Shown one piece after another: positions 14,181-21,218 of a stretch of DNA of 33,035 nt. How positions within the stretch are numbered: the first letter of the stretch is position 1; each line of letters opens with the position of its first letter. Origin of the DNA: Candidatus Uhrbacteria bacterium (GTDB lineage Bacteria > Patescibacteriota > Patescibacteriia > UBA9934 > GWF2-40-263). Position numbers and translations under genes: made by a program. Location: NCBI GenBank assembly GCA_018700535.1, contig JABITQ010000025.1, forward strand, positions 1-33,035, read 5' to 3'. Under the pieces are notes generated by a model. It had not been told where the DNA came from and ran no database searches. It was given only the letters and a program-made list of their open reading frames with translations.

Positions 14181-14284
14181 TTGACACACCCCACACAATC
14201 CGACATATTCCCCGTGGGGAAACCCAGGAGAACACACCTGTGACTTTTTCGCTACCGGTCACGTGAAGGGTGTGTTTTTTGTTT
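14181..14284 (+). other. Gene-less transcription unit: promoter, ribosome-binding site and terminator
   Basis: TTGACA (14181-14186), 17 bp, CATATT (14204-14209), AGGAG at 14226-14230, then a terminator hairpin AACACACC/GGGTGTGTT with inner GTGAC/GTCAC and tail TTTTTTGTTTTG. The only frame is an 8-codon GTG-TGA frame (14240-14266) inside the hairpin, 9 nt after the AGGAG. It could be a decayed gene, a leader-peptide device or a small RNA of about 65 nt. Confidence 0.6.
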
Positions 14285-14314
14285 TGTTAAAACTTTTTGT
14301 GTTCAACAAACTTA

Positions 14315-14343
14315 TTGACCACTTTCAATATTTTACCTAAGGT
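14315..14343 (+). promoter_or_regulatory. Promoter of the 14371-14922 gene
   Basis: TTGACC, 17 bp, TAAGGT. Confidence 0.75.
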
Positions 14344-14370
14344 CAGATTGTTCTTTCCAAGGAGTAGTCA

Positions 14371-14922
14371 ATGTTGTTTCTGCTGATGCTTGCATGTATT
14401 CATGCGACTCCGAGCGTGGTGACCAGTCCAGTTGCACAGATTGATTCAGACATCTCTGTGCATCATGAATCGTCACCGATTACAGGTGCAGAGTTTTCGT
14501 TTCTGATTTTGGTAGCACAGCAGTGCCCAATGCCGAGCGATGCGCGAGTATGCATTGCTTACATCACAACTGAGTACCCTCAAGATGAAGAACTAGAAGA
14601 GATCATCAAGCTTTTCTCTCGACATGAACAACTCAACGGAGAACACCTAGTTTACGTTCATGGATTCTACAATCACAAGGAAACCGTTTTCTTCCAAGGT
14701 GCTTACACACTCGATTGCAATCCAGCGAACCCATGCTCATTGCACGTAGACCTCAAAGCTGGCGCTGATGGACACGTCCTTATGACATCGTCCATGAGCA
14801 GAGAAACTCTCGAGTGGGAAATTATTGGGAGCAACATCTACCCAATCCAAAGAATACAGAAATTTCCTACACTTGATCAGCAACTACGCCAAGCCCCTGA
14901 GACAACACAAGCATCGCGCTGA
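14371..14922 (+). CDS. Secreted or lipid-anchored protein, 183 aa
   Basis: A very short hydrophobic N-terminus (LFLLMLACIHA) serves as a signal; LMLAC could be a lipobox (Cys9) or cleavage could follow IHA. The mature part contains four further Cys (QQCPM, RVCIAY, LDCNPANPC) and alternating strands and helices. AGGAG lies 6 nt before the ATG. The last codons form the first half of its terminator. No family recognised. Confidence 0.75.
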   Translation: MLFLLMLACIHATPSVVTSPVAQIDSDISVHHESSPITGAEFSFLILVAQQCPMPSDARVCIAYITTEYPQDEELEEIIKLFSRHEQLNGEHLVYVHGFYNHKETVFFQGAYTLDCNPANPCSLHVDLKAGADGHVLMTSSMSRETLEWEIIGSNIYPIQRIQKFPTLDQQLRQAPETTQASR

Positions 14923-14949
14923 TGACATGTTGCCTCTGGGGTTTTTTAG
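14894..14949 (+). terminator. Terminator partly inside the end of the 14371-14922 gene
   Basis: CCCCTGAGACAACA (inside the coding region) pairs with TGTTGCCTCTGGGG with two mismatches, followed by TTTTTTAGTTT. Confidence 0.78.
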
Positions 14950-14951
14950 TT

Positions 14952-14988
14952 TAAACAAAACAGCCCGCCCAGAAGCATCTGGACAGGC
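14952..14988 (-). terminator. Intrinsic terminator of the 14996-15520 gene
   Basis: GCCTGTCCAGA pairs with TCTGGGCGGGC, followed by TGTTTTGTTT on the minus strand. Confidence 0.85.
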
Positions 14989-14995
14989 ATTCGTG

Positions 14996-15520
14996 TTACG
15001 CGTGGCGCACAAGCCCCTTGGGATTCTTCACATCTTCAAAGACGGCAATCATCATTGCCATCAGGATTTCAGGGTCTCGACCGATGAACTTGTAGCTCAT
15101 ACCCCCTGTCTTGACGAGATGATGAGCATGGTCATCTTTCCAGACAGCTCTCGTCCATTCGAACTGGCAGATTGTTCCAAATTCGACATCGACCGAAATC
15201 TCAGCGATCATCTCAGCTGGACGAAGAATGCGTTGGTCAAGGTGCATTGTCCAACCATCCTTGTCCCTTGAAGCGTTGAGCCGACTTCTGATACCAATCG
15301 GCCACGGCGACGAGAGATCAACAACGACTTCATCACGTTTCATCATCCTCAGAGCTGGACTTGAATCGACAATTCCAGTCACCTGACTACGCACCGCATC
15401 TCTGCCCATACTTCCTTCAATCATTGTCTTGATCAGCTCAAAGACAGACTCACCCTCACTGAACAGATGCTTGGGATCTAGCCTGTAGAACACTTTTCCG
15501 CGTGGGAACATCTCGCCCAT
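14996..15520 (-). CDS. Hypothetical protein, 174 aa
   Basis: A soluble protein with an N-terminal helix (VFELIKTMIEGSMGRDAVRSQ), strand-rich middle (DEVVVDLSSPWPIGIRSRL, then IAEISVDVEFGTICQF) and C-terminal helix (DPEILMAMMIAVFEDV). The layout resembles a small beta-sheet domain with flanking helices; no family recognised. AGGAG lies 6 nt before the ATG. Convergent with the secreted-protein gene. Confidence 0.78.
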   Translation of the reverse strand: MGEMFPRGKVFYRLDPKHLFSEGESVFELIKTMIEGSMGRDAVRSQVTGIVDSSPALRMMKRDEVVVDLSSPWPIGIRSRLNASRDKDGWTMHLDQRILRPAEMIAEISVDVEFGTICQFEWTRAVWKDDHAHHLVKTGGMSYKFIGRDPEILMAMMIAVFEDVKNPKGLVRHA

Positions 15521-15558
15521 GTCTTCTCCTATTGTGCCATATCTCCGTGTATCCTTTC

Positions 15559-15588
15559 AGATTACCGGCTGGTCACACATGTTGCCAA
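15559..15588 (-). promoter_or_regulatory. Possible promoter of the 14996-15520 gene
   Basis: TTGGCA, 18 bp, TAATCT on the minus strand; less convincing than most. Confidence 0.4.
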
Positions 15589-15637
15589 GGAGAGCCCTTG
15601 GTTCAAAAAAACTATCAGGGATCAGGATGCCGGTCAA

Positions 15638-15666
15638 TTGATGTTGCAGAAAACTAATGCTAGGCT
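15638..15666 (+). promoter_or_regulatory. Promoter of the 15683-16108 gene
   Basis: TTGATG, 17 bp, TAGGCT. It overlaps the longer version of the reading frame and so excludes it. Confidence 0.65.
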
Positions 15667-15682
15667 CATGTTAGGAGGAAGC

Positions 15683-16108
15683 ATGAAAAAGCTCACAGTA
15701 TTTATTCTGGCCGCTTACCCCACAGAGAACTGGCTCCGTAGAACTCGACAGCGCAGAGAGCCGACTTTGTTTGAGTGGCTTGATGCCGAAGACATCGAAC
15801 TTTTCGAAGTGCAATGGGATGGTCGTATTGATGCGCTCATCAAAGCGTTCCGCAGGGGCGATCAATTCGTTGTCCGAGCAAGCAACTACATGAACCCAGA
15901 AGAGCGCTCCAACTTTAGGGGCAACCCCAAACCAGATTGGATGGGTGTCGTTGTTCGCACATGCGCTGCTCTCGGTATTCCAATCTTCTACAACGGACAC
16001 ATCATGCACCCAAGCCCTGTCAGAGACTACGACATTGAATGGAGTGATCACGGCAGAGGAAAAGATGAACTCATAGAAGCCCTGTCTCCATTCGTGGTGG
16101 AAACCTAG
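15683..16108 (+). CDS. Hypothetical protein, 141 aa
   Basis: Alpha/beta protein with alternating units: KLTVFILAAYPTE, a basic helix (NWLRRTRQRREPTLFEWL), DIELFEVQW, IDALIKAFRRGDQFVVRAS, then a helix (VVVRTCAALGIPIFYNG). The pattern suggests a small Rossmann-like or flavodoxin-like fold, and the late 'ALGIPIFYNGHIM' reads like a nucleoside 2-deoxyribosyltransferase-type end, but key residues are not clear. Start chosen by AGGAG 5-6 nt before the ATG. No terminator before the next promoter, so some read-through into the response-regulator gene is likely. Confidence 0.78.
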   Translation: MKKLTVFILAAYPTENWLRRTRQRREPTLFEWLDAEDIELFEVQWDGRIDALIKAFRRGDQFVVRASNYMNPEERSNFRGNPKPDWMGVVVRTCAALGIPIFYNGHIMHPSPVRDYDIEWSDHGRGKDELIEALSPFVVET

Positions 16109-16126
16109 AGCGTCTCAACATATACA

Positions 16127-16155
16127 TTGACAGAAACCTCTCTGTCGACTATATT
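16127..16155 (+). promoter_or_regulatory. Promoter of the response-regulator gene
   Basis: TTGACA, 17 bp, TATATT. Confidence 0.87.
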
Positions 16156-16182
16156 GTCCCGGTCTTCAAAGTGGAGTTTCTT

Positions 16183-16554
16183 TTGAACAAACCGGTACTG
16201 GTCATCATCGACGACGACGATCAACTTCGCAAAGCAGTAAGTCGCATACTTGCGCGATGCGGATTCGATGTCCATGCATTCGACAATCCAGATGATGCTC
16301 TTCTATACATCGAAGAGAACCCGGAGTTCTCTGGTATCTTGTCTGATTTCGACATGGCATCAACTCGAAACGGCATTCAAGTGTTCCACGAGGTTCAACC
16401 GATCCTGAGTGGGAGACCGTTCGTTCTTCTCACCGGCACAGAAGATCTCGAGGAAAGGTATCCAGGACTTCCTTCTGAGTGCGTGGTCCGTAGAAAACCA
16501 TGTATCATCAAAAGCCTGCTACCTGATCTCCCGGCCCTGCCCCCGTCTGCTTGA
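16183..16554 (+). CDS. Single-domain response regulator (CheY-like receiver)
   Basis: 123 residues, one receiver domain and no output domain. The acidic pocket is D10-D13 (IIDDDDQ), the phospho-acceptor is D55 (GILSDFDM), the switch Thr is T84 (LLTGTE) and the conserved Lys is K105 (RRKP). All functional residues are present, so it should be phosphorylated by a histidine kinase encoded outside this window and act through protein contacts. Start chosen at the TTG at 16183, which has GGAG exactly 6 nt upstream as in several neighbours; the in-frame GTG at 16171 overlaps that site. Confidence 0.9.
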   Translation: MNKPVLVIIDDDDQLRKAVSRILARCGFDVHAFDNPDDALLYIEENPEFSGILSDFDMASTRNGIQVFHEVQPILSGRPFVLLTGTEDLEERYPGLPSECVVRRKPCIIKSLLPDLPALPPSA

Positions 16555-16569
16555 TGGGGGTCTTTTGTT
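16539..16569 (+). terminator. Intrinsic terminator of the response-regulator gene
   Basis: GCCCCCGTC pairs with GATGGGGGT and contains the stop codon; TCTTTTGTT follows. Confidence 0.85.
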
Positions 16570-16571
16570 AC

Positions 16572-16611
16572 ACAAACAAAAGACCCCCCGTCGCCAAAGC
16601 TTCGGGGGGTC
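16572..16611 (-). terminator. Intrinsic terminator of the 16637-17602 gene
   Basis: GACCCCCCG/CGGGGGGTC is a perfect 9-bp stem, followed by TTTTGTTTG on the minus strand. It sits tail to tail with the previous terminator. Confidence 0.92.
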
Positions 16612-16636
16612 GTGCGTTGAGGCCTGCGTTTGACCT

Positions 16637-17602
16637 CTAGTGTTCTTCGTCTCCTTGCACCTGTTTGGCCAGCAATCGATCAAACCTCGCTGAGAGCTCG
16701 GGAGATCCGGCACGAAACGAGCTGGCCATACAACGAAAGACAACAATGCTCACCCCATCAGCAACCAGAGCCTCCAAGCGATCAGACCAATCACCCACCA
16801 ACAAATCCCTGATCCTTCGCAAGGTATCAAGCAACCACGGATGCTTTTCTCGCGCTGAGCTAGAAACTGCCCACTGAAACAAAGTCCAGGTGTGTTCAAT
16901 ATTTCTGTTTGTAAGCACCTCAAGGATCCCGATCTGACACGATCTGTCTTTCACCTTCATGCTCATCATCTGCTGAACAAACTGGTCAACCTGCTCCGCA
17001 CGCATCACATTGATCAACTCAACGATTATGGCGCCATCACGCTCAGCATCTTCGTAAGATACAAGTCCAGTGAAAGTTTCCCTGAAAAGCTCGGACGCGT
17101 AATCAAGCACATCATCAGACTCAAGCCTGCTGATCATGTACCTGCGAGTCTCGTCGTCGAGGTTGCCGGTGTTGATCCGCTTGAGCATGACCGAGCTCGA
17201 GGCACACACATCGACAAACTGCTTCATGAGTTCAAAGTGCATGCTTCCACCAGCAATCACCGCTTCGACACTGGCATCATCTTGCAAAATGTATGATCCG
17301 TGAATCGCCAACGTGGCGAGCCTGAAATCATCGTCTGATGATTTCATCCACTCAGGATGTGTCACACAAGCCTCAGCGAGAACGAGTCCGCTCTCGTTGC
17401 GACCACTCTGACTAGTCACGCGCAACCCTGCAGATACACGAACTTCCCGCAGGTCACCATCAATCCTTTCACGGACGTACAAGTCGACATCCCCCACACG
17501 ATGATCACGGCCGTACACAATTGCGGCATAGGGCGTTTCAGCCCCGACAACCACAACGCTATTTTGACCAAACACCACTGCACGAAATCCTTCACTACCC
17601 AT
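16637..17602 (-). CDS. Family member P1: beta-rich N-domain plus helical repeats, 321 aa
   Basis: N-terminal strand-rich domain (about 1-65: SVVVVGAETPYAAIV, VGDVDLYVRERIDGDL, VRVSAGLRV), then an all-helical region to the end. It is clearly homologous to the protein at 24122-24928: PYAAIV/PYAGIV, GDVDLYV/GDSDLFI, and DDETRRYMISRL...YASELF against DQETRQCMISAL...YAAELF. It has about 80 extra C-terminal residues. The same layout appears in the 25126 and 26489 genes. No signal peptide. GAGGTG lies 5 nt before the ATG. Function unknown; a scaffold or adaptor with HEAT/ARM-like repeats is a guess. Confidence 0.85.
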   Translation of the reverse strand: MGSEGFRAVVFGQNSVVVVGAETPYAAIVYGRDHRVGDVDLYVRERIDGDLREVRVSAGLRVTSQSGRNESGLVLAEACVTHPEWMKSSDDDFRLATLAIHGSYILQDDASVEAVIAGGSMHFELMKQFVDVCASSSVMLKRINTGNLDDETRRYMISRLESDDVLDYASELFRETFTGLVSYEDAERDGAIIVELINVMRAEQVDQFVQQMMSMKVKDRSCQIGILEVLTNRNIEHTWTLFQWAVSSSAREKHPWLLDTLRRIRDLLVGDWSDRLEALVADGVSIVVFRCMASSFRAGSPELSARFDRLLAKQVQGDEEH

Positions 17603-17611
17603 AACGACACC

Positions 17612-17657
17612 TCGAGCTTGTGGACTGTTCCACGATTTGAGTTTTTGAGATTCACAT
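17612..17657 (-). promoter_or_regulatory. Conserved mRNA leader of P1 with hairpin
   Basis: On the minus strand a GTGAATCTCAAAA block is followed by the hairpin GTGGA-ACAG-TCCAC (17620-17633) and AAGCTCG just before the ribosome-binding site. The leader at 24935-24985 has the same parts with a different loop. Confidence 0.6.
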
Positions 17658-17703
17658 TGCTTCTCTATTTGTCTCCAAGCTTACTTAGACACAAGTAGAG
17701 AAC

Positions 17704-17733
17704 GGCGAGTCGAATGTGTGCATTCGACTCGCC
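17704..17733 (-). terminator. Perfect 13-bp hairpin after the 17739-17945 gene
   Basis: GGCGAGTCGAATG/CATTCGACTCGCC with a CACA loop, directly after the stop. It lacks a good T-tract, so it may stabilise the RNA end rather than terminate efficiently. Confidence 0.55.
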
Positions 17734-17738
17734 CGTGA

Positions 17739-17945
17739 CTAGTGCCACCTGAGCATCGAGAGTATCGATGACCGAGTGTGCCCTGGCGGTGATGGCGATT
17801 TTGCCAGTTTGCGATTTGCAATCTTCCGCGCGCGTGTCTCGGCACGCTCCACGAGAGCCATGCCGATTAGTGCACACGCAAAAATGACCAAGACCCATGG
17901 ATGCTGAAGAAGCTGATCCACGCCGTGCTGAATAGGTTGATACAT
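17739..17945 (-). CDS. Small single-TM protein, 68 aa
   Basis: One hydrophobic segment near residues 17-31 (WVLVIFACALIGMAL) followed by a basic helical tail (AETRARKIANRKLAK). A membrane-anchored small protein, probably with its basic tail in the cytoplasm. AGGGA lies 7 nt before the ATG. It has a strong promoter and a leader of about 70 nt. No family recognised. Confidence 0.65.
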   Translation of the reverse strand: MYQPIQHGVDQLLQHPWVLVIFACALIGMALVERAETRARKIANRKLAKSPSPPGHTRSSILSMLRWH

Positions 17946-18017
17946 CCCGAATTCCCTTGTTTGAGTGATGGTGCTACTTGCACCAAGTGTACTACCTTAC
18001 CGAAAAGAGTACGGCAA

Positions 18018-18046
18018 AAAATAGCATTATTATTGATCTTTGTCAA
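18018..18046 (-). promoter_or_regulatory. Promoter of the 17739-17945 gene
   Basis: TTGACA, 17 bp, TATTTT on the minus strand. Confidence 0.85.
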
Positions 18047-18055
18047 TGTATCGAA

Positions 18056-18083
18056 ACTAAAAAACCCTCGTTTTGAGGGTTTT
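18056..18083 (-). terminator. Intrinsic terminator of the beta-helix gene
   Basis: AAAACCCTC/GAGGGTTTT around a 5-nt loop, then TTTTTTAG on the minus strand. Confidence 0.9.
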
Positions 18084-18106
18084 CATTCTATCTATTTTTC
18101 TTCAAC

Positions 18107-20371
18107 CTATAGCTCAAACGCCCCAGCATCACACACCCCAAACCGCCCAAAAGATCGCTGGTCAGCAGTTACCACTACTCCACTTACATCCGTGCAATCC
18201 GCCGCTGGGATCATATCAACTGCCGCTGAACTGCGTCGAAGTGCGTGAGTTTTGGTTGGGCCACCGTTGTGTCCGAGTGACTTCATGTTTGCACTTACAC
18301 CAAACAAATCTCCGTTTACGACACTGACATTACAACCGGCATACTCATTAATAATCGAGTACCCCAACGTATTCACAACTCCAGATGATGCATAGCAATC
18401 AGCCATTCCTGTGCCTCCGTCACGGTTTTGATCCATAACCACTGCTTTGAGGTCTACGTTTGAAGTTCTGTGTCCAAAATATCCTCCTCCACTTCCTCCA
18501 CTATATATTCCCAACAGGTTCGACTCGTTCTCAGCAATTGTTACAAACGAGAGTGTGGCGTTAGAACCATTATAGATCCCGCCCCCAAGTTTACCTGCTG
18601 TGTTGCCGCTAATTGTTGTGTTCAAGGCAACAAGCTGAACATCACTGTGCACACCACCACCAAATTGCCCCGATGCATTGTGACTGATCTCAGAGTTGGT
18701 AATACTTAATTCGTTTTTATTGTATACCCCACCTCCGTAATTACTAACAGCGTTATTTCCAAAAATCGCCGCTGTATCAATTGTTACATACGCCAGACTT
18801 GAAGTAGATACTCCACCACCACTCACAGCAGCAATGTTGCCACCAATGGTTACGTCAGAAAGCGAATGTGTTCCGTTCCCAAGGGCAAGTCCCCCACCAT
18901 AATACCCAGATACATTTCCTGAAAAATCTGAGTTCTCAACTTCTGACAAACCACTAAGCGCTGCACCTCCACCTGAAGACGTTGCTGAGTTTCCGACAAA
19001 GACTGAGTCTACGATTCGCACAGAAGAGTACGCTCCGCTTTGCACTCCTCCACCACCGCGCGAACGATTTGCATCAAATACCAAACGTTCCAAAACAGTT
19101 CTCCCTGAACCTGCGAGCAAAATCCCTCCCCCAGGACCAACAGATTGGTTTCCTTTAAACATGGTATCTCGAATTGAGCCGGTGGATGCGCTTGAAATTG
19201 CTCCACCACCAATAGGCCCTGCTGCCACATTGTCTCTAAATTCAGAGTTGAATACCTGCATCTGATTAAAGATGTCTTGATAAATCGCTCCACCATTAAG
19301 TGACTCGTTGTGAGCGAATACAGAATTGTCGATATTTAACTCGGCAGCAGAAAAGATTGCTCCTCCTTTAGCCACAGAAATGTTTCGATCAAAATACACG
19401 CGCTCAAAATTTCCAACAGATGACGAGGACATCAGTGTGATCGCAGCTCCAGAACCCAACCTCGACACATTGTCCTGAAAGAATGAATCCCGAACATCGA
19501 CTCCTCCACGACCTACACGCAAACCTCCACCTCCACCTGCGGAGTTCATTCTGAATCCGCTATATGCAACATCAAGCGTGGCGTCTTCGTTGTAAACAGC
19601 CCCACCAGAACCAGTTGCATTGTTGCTTGTAAAATCTGTCTGCGTGATTGTGATCGATCCAAAATCTCCTCGGATCGCTCCACCATCATCAGACGCATTA
19701 TTAAACTCAAATTGACTTGCAACAATATCAACGACACCACCATTGTTAAAGATAGCTCCCCCATCTCCATAAGCAGAATTATATTCAAACATCGAATTGC
19801 TGACTGAAAGGTTACCTGTGTTCGCAACACCTCCACCCACACCAGGAACTCCAGCTGACCACATGGCCATGTTTCGCGCCACGACAACTGAATCAAGAAC
19901 GAGATCTCCGTTGTTCAAAACACCTGCACCAAATTCAGTACGTCCGTTTTGAATTGTCATGTCCTGAAGAATCAACGACGCACCTGGATGCACTTCAAAT
20001 GCTCTGTCTAAATATGACGCATCGATCGCCACGTTCCTAGATCCGTTACCAACAATACGTAGTGACCCCGTTGTATCCGTAATATCAAAATCTTTATACT
20101 CTTCATCTGTCGCACCACTTGTTAAGAGCACACGATACAATCCATCGTGTTTAAACGTAATAATGTCATCACCTGGGTTTGCATTCGCTTCCCGAATCGC
20201 AGACCTAAGTGTGCACCCATTCAAATTACAGGGCCACAGTTGATCTTGATACATCGTCACCTCATACGTTGCCGCACTTACTCCCTGGGCAAAAATAAAA
20301 GATCCAAGTAAAAGGATCGGGATAACAACGAATAAACTTAGGCGAGACACTGTGTGGTTGATCAACATCAT
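18107..20371 (-). CDS. Large secreted right-handed beta-helix protein (PMP/CSLREAI-type)
   Basis: 754 residues. A signal peptide (LFVVIPILLLGSFIFAQGVSA, cleaved near residue 33) is followed by the CTLRSAIREAN motif at 53-63, typical of CSLREAI-type secreted proteins. About 20 repeats built on GGA(I/V), N.A, DNSxF and GGG then form a pectin-lyase-like beta-helix (about 120-680). The C-terminus (AVDMIPAADC, then VTADQRSFGRFGVCDAGAFEL) matches the choice-of-anchor Q end. Polymorphic membrane proteins and adhesins share this build; a cell-surface adhesion role is inferred. By far the largest accessory gene here. No ribosome-binding site is evident. Confidence 0.9.
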   Translation of the reverse strand: MMLINHTVSRLSLFVVIPILLLGSFIFAQGVSAATYEVTMYQDQLWPCNLNGCTLRSAIREANANPGDDIITFKHDGLYRVLLTSGATDEEYKDFDITDTTGSLRIVGNGSRNVAIDASYLDRAFEVHPGASLILQDMTIQNGRTEFGAGVLNNGDLVLDSVVVARNMAMWSAGVPGVGGGVANTGNLSVSNSMFEYNSAYGDGGAIFNNGGVVDIVASQFEFNNASDDGGAIRGDFGSITITQTDFTSNNATGSGGAVYNEDATLDVAYSGFRMNSAGGGGGLRVGRGGVDVRDSFFQDNVSRLGSGAAITLMSSSSVGNFERVYFDRNISVAKGGAIFSAAELNIDNSVFAHNESLNGGAIYQDIFNQMQVFNSEFRDNVAAGPIGGGAISSASTGSIRDTMFKGNQSVGPGGGILLAGSGRTVLERLVFDANRSRGGGGVQSGAYSSVRIVDSVFVGNSATSSGGGAALSGLSEVENSDFSGNVSGYYGGGLALGNGTHSLSDVTIGGNIAAVSGGGVSTSSLAYVTIDTAAIFGNNAVSNYGGGVYNKNELSITNSEISHNASGQFGGGVHSDVQLVALNTTISGNTAGKLGGGIYNGSNATLSFVTIAENESNLLGIYSGGSGGGYFGHRTSNVDLKAVVMDQNRDGGTGMADCYASSGVVNTLGYSIINEYAGCNVSVVNGDLFGVSANMKSLGHNGGPTKTHALRRSSAAVDMIPAADCTDVSGVVVTADQRSFGRFGVCDAGAFEL

Positions 20372-20428
20372 AATACAGCAAGTTAATTTGAAACGATTCT
20401 AACACAAAATTGATAAACTAAGTGTAAA

Positions 20429-20457
20429 AATTTAACAGCTTTTTCCCATTTTGTCAA
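20429..20457 (-). promoter_or_regulatory. Promoter of the beta-helix gene
   Basis: TTGACA, 17 bp, TAAATT on the minus strand, giving an AT-rich leader of about 50 nt. Confidence 0.78.
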
Positions 20458-20483
20458 TGATTAATGCCATACTTTGTCACAAT

Positions 20484-20546
20484 CAAAAAACTCCACAATG
20501 TGAGCAACGGACACCCTCGTACAGGGGTCGTTGCTTTATTGTGGAG
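20484..20546 (-). terminator. Two-level terminator of the 20559-21062 gene
   Basis: CTCCACAAT/ATTGTGGAG is a perfect outer stem, with inner GCAACG/CGTTGC and ACCCC/GGGTGT pairs; TTTTTTG follows. Confidence 0.9.
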
Positions 20547-20558
20547 CCTGGTTCTGAC

Positions 20559-21062
20559 CTAGTCACCTGTTGTGTGAGAACGATGCCCCCAACGCTCAAC
20601 CACCTTGGCTAGAAATGCTTCCCCCTTCTCAAGCATTGGTGCATCGCGTGTCGACACGTTGTCAGGAAGCCGAGCGCGGAGGAACCTTTGCTCAAACTGC
20701 TCAGTGACTTCTCTTGGAAGAGTGATGAACATCTCCTCGAGTCTCCTTGCATTCCTAGCTCGAAGCTCCATTGGGTAATCTGGATCGATGGCCCCTACAA
20801 AGAAGATGAGGAAGGTTCTCTGGTGATAATGCTTCAGCATCAAATACTTGAGTGGATCGTAGGGATGCTCGCCAGGCTCATCCACTGTGATGGTATCGGC
20901 AGGTTGAAGCCACATTCGAACATATGCATTGTCTCTGGTGGAAGGTGCTGTTTCAACCTTGCCATCAACCACCTCAAATAAATGAATCACGCCGTCGCGT
21001 TCTCGAACCGCCGCTCGACAAGCTCTTTCGTTGAACATTCCAATTCGACCTTGAACACTCAT
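20559..21062 (-). CDS. Hypothetical protein, 167 aa
   Basis: A soluble protein with a strand-rich N-terminal half (IGMFNERACRAAVRERDGVI, then NAYVRMWLQPADTITV) and a helical C-terminal half (ELRARNARRLEEMFITL, then EQFEQRFLRARL). The ATG at 21062 has GGAG 6 nt upstream; the frame also has a TTG four codons earlier that overlaps this site. Own promoter and terminator. No family recognised. Confidence 0.78.
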   Translation of the reverse strand: MSVQGRIGMFNERACRAAVRERDGVIHLFEVVDGKVETAPSTRDNAYVRMWLQPADTITVDEPGEHPYDPLKYLMLKHYHQRTFLIFFVGAIDPDYPMELRARNARRLEEMFITLPREVTEQFEQRFLRARLPDNVSTRDAPMLEKGEAFLAKVVERWGHRSHTTGD

Positions 21063-21084
21063 GAATGCCTCCAATTGGACTTAG

Positions 21085-21113
21085 AAAATATACTCGCGAA
21101 AGCGTTTTGTCAA
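21085..21113 (-). promoter_or_regulatory. Promoter of the 20559-21062 gene
   Basis: TTGACA, 17 bp, TATTTT on the minus strand. Confidence 0.87.
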
Positions 21114-21133
21114 CCCATGTAGACCAAGAATGA

Positions 21134-21162
21134 TTGACCCAACATCACATCAATGCTAGTTT
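21134..21162 (+). promoter_or_regulatory. Promoter of the alpha-CTD fusion gene
   Basis: TTGACC, 17 bp, TAGTTT; divergent from the 21085 promoter. Confidence 0.75.
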
Positions 21163-21186
21163 GACTTGTCATTTCATTTGACCCGC

Positions 21187-21206
21187 TTAGCTGAGGTTAG
21201 CTGAGG
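21187..21206 (+). repeat. Tandem 10-bp repeat in the leader of the alpha-CTD gene
   Basis: TTAGCTGAGG occurs twice without a gap, immediately before the ribosome-binding region, and is followed by the related CTGGAGG. Confidence 0.8.
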
Positions 21207-21218
21207 CTGGAGGCGCAC

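Noticed and set aside
14825..15271. Plus-strand frame of 148 codons
   Set aside because: It crosses two terminators and overlaps two better-supported genes in other frames.
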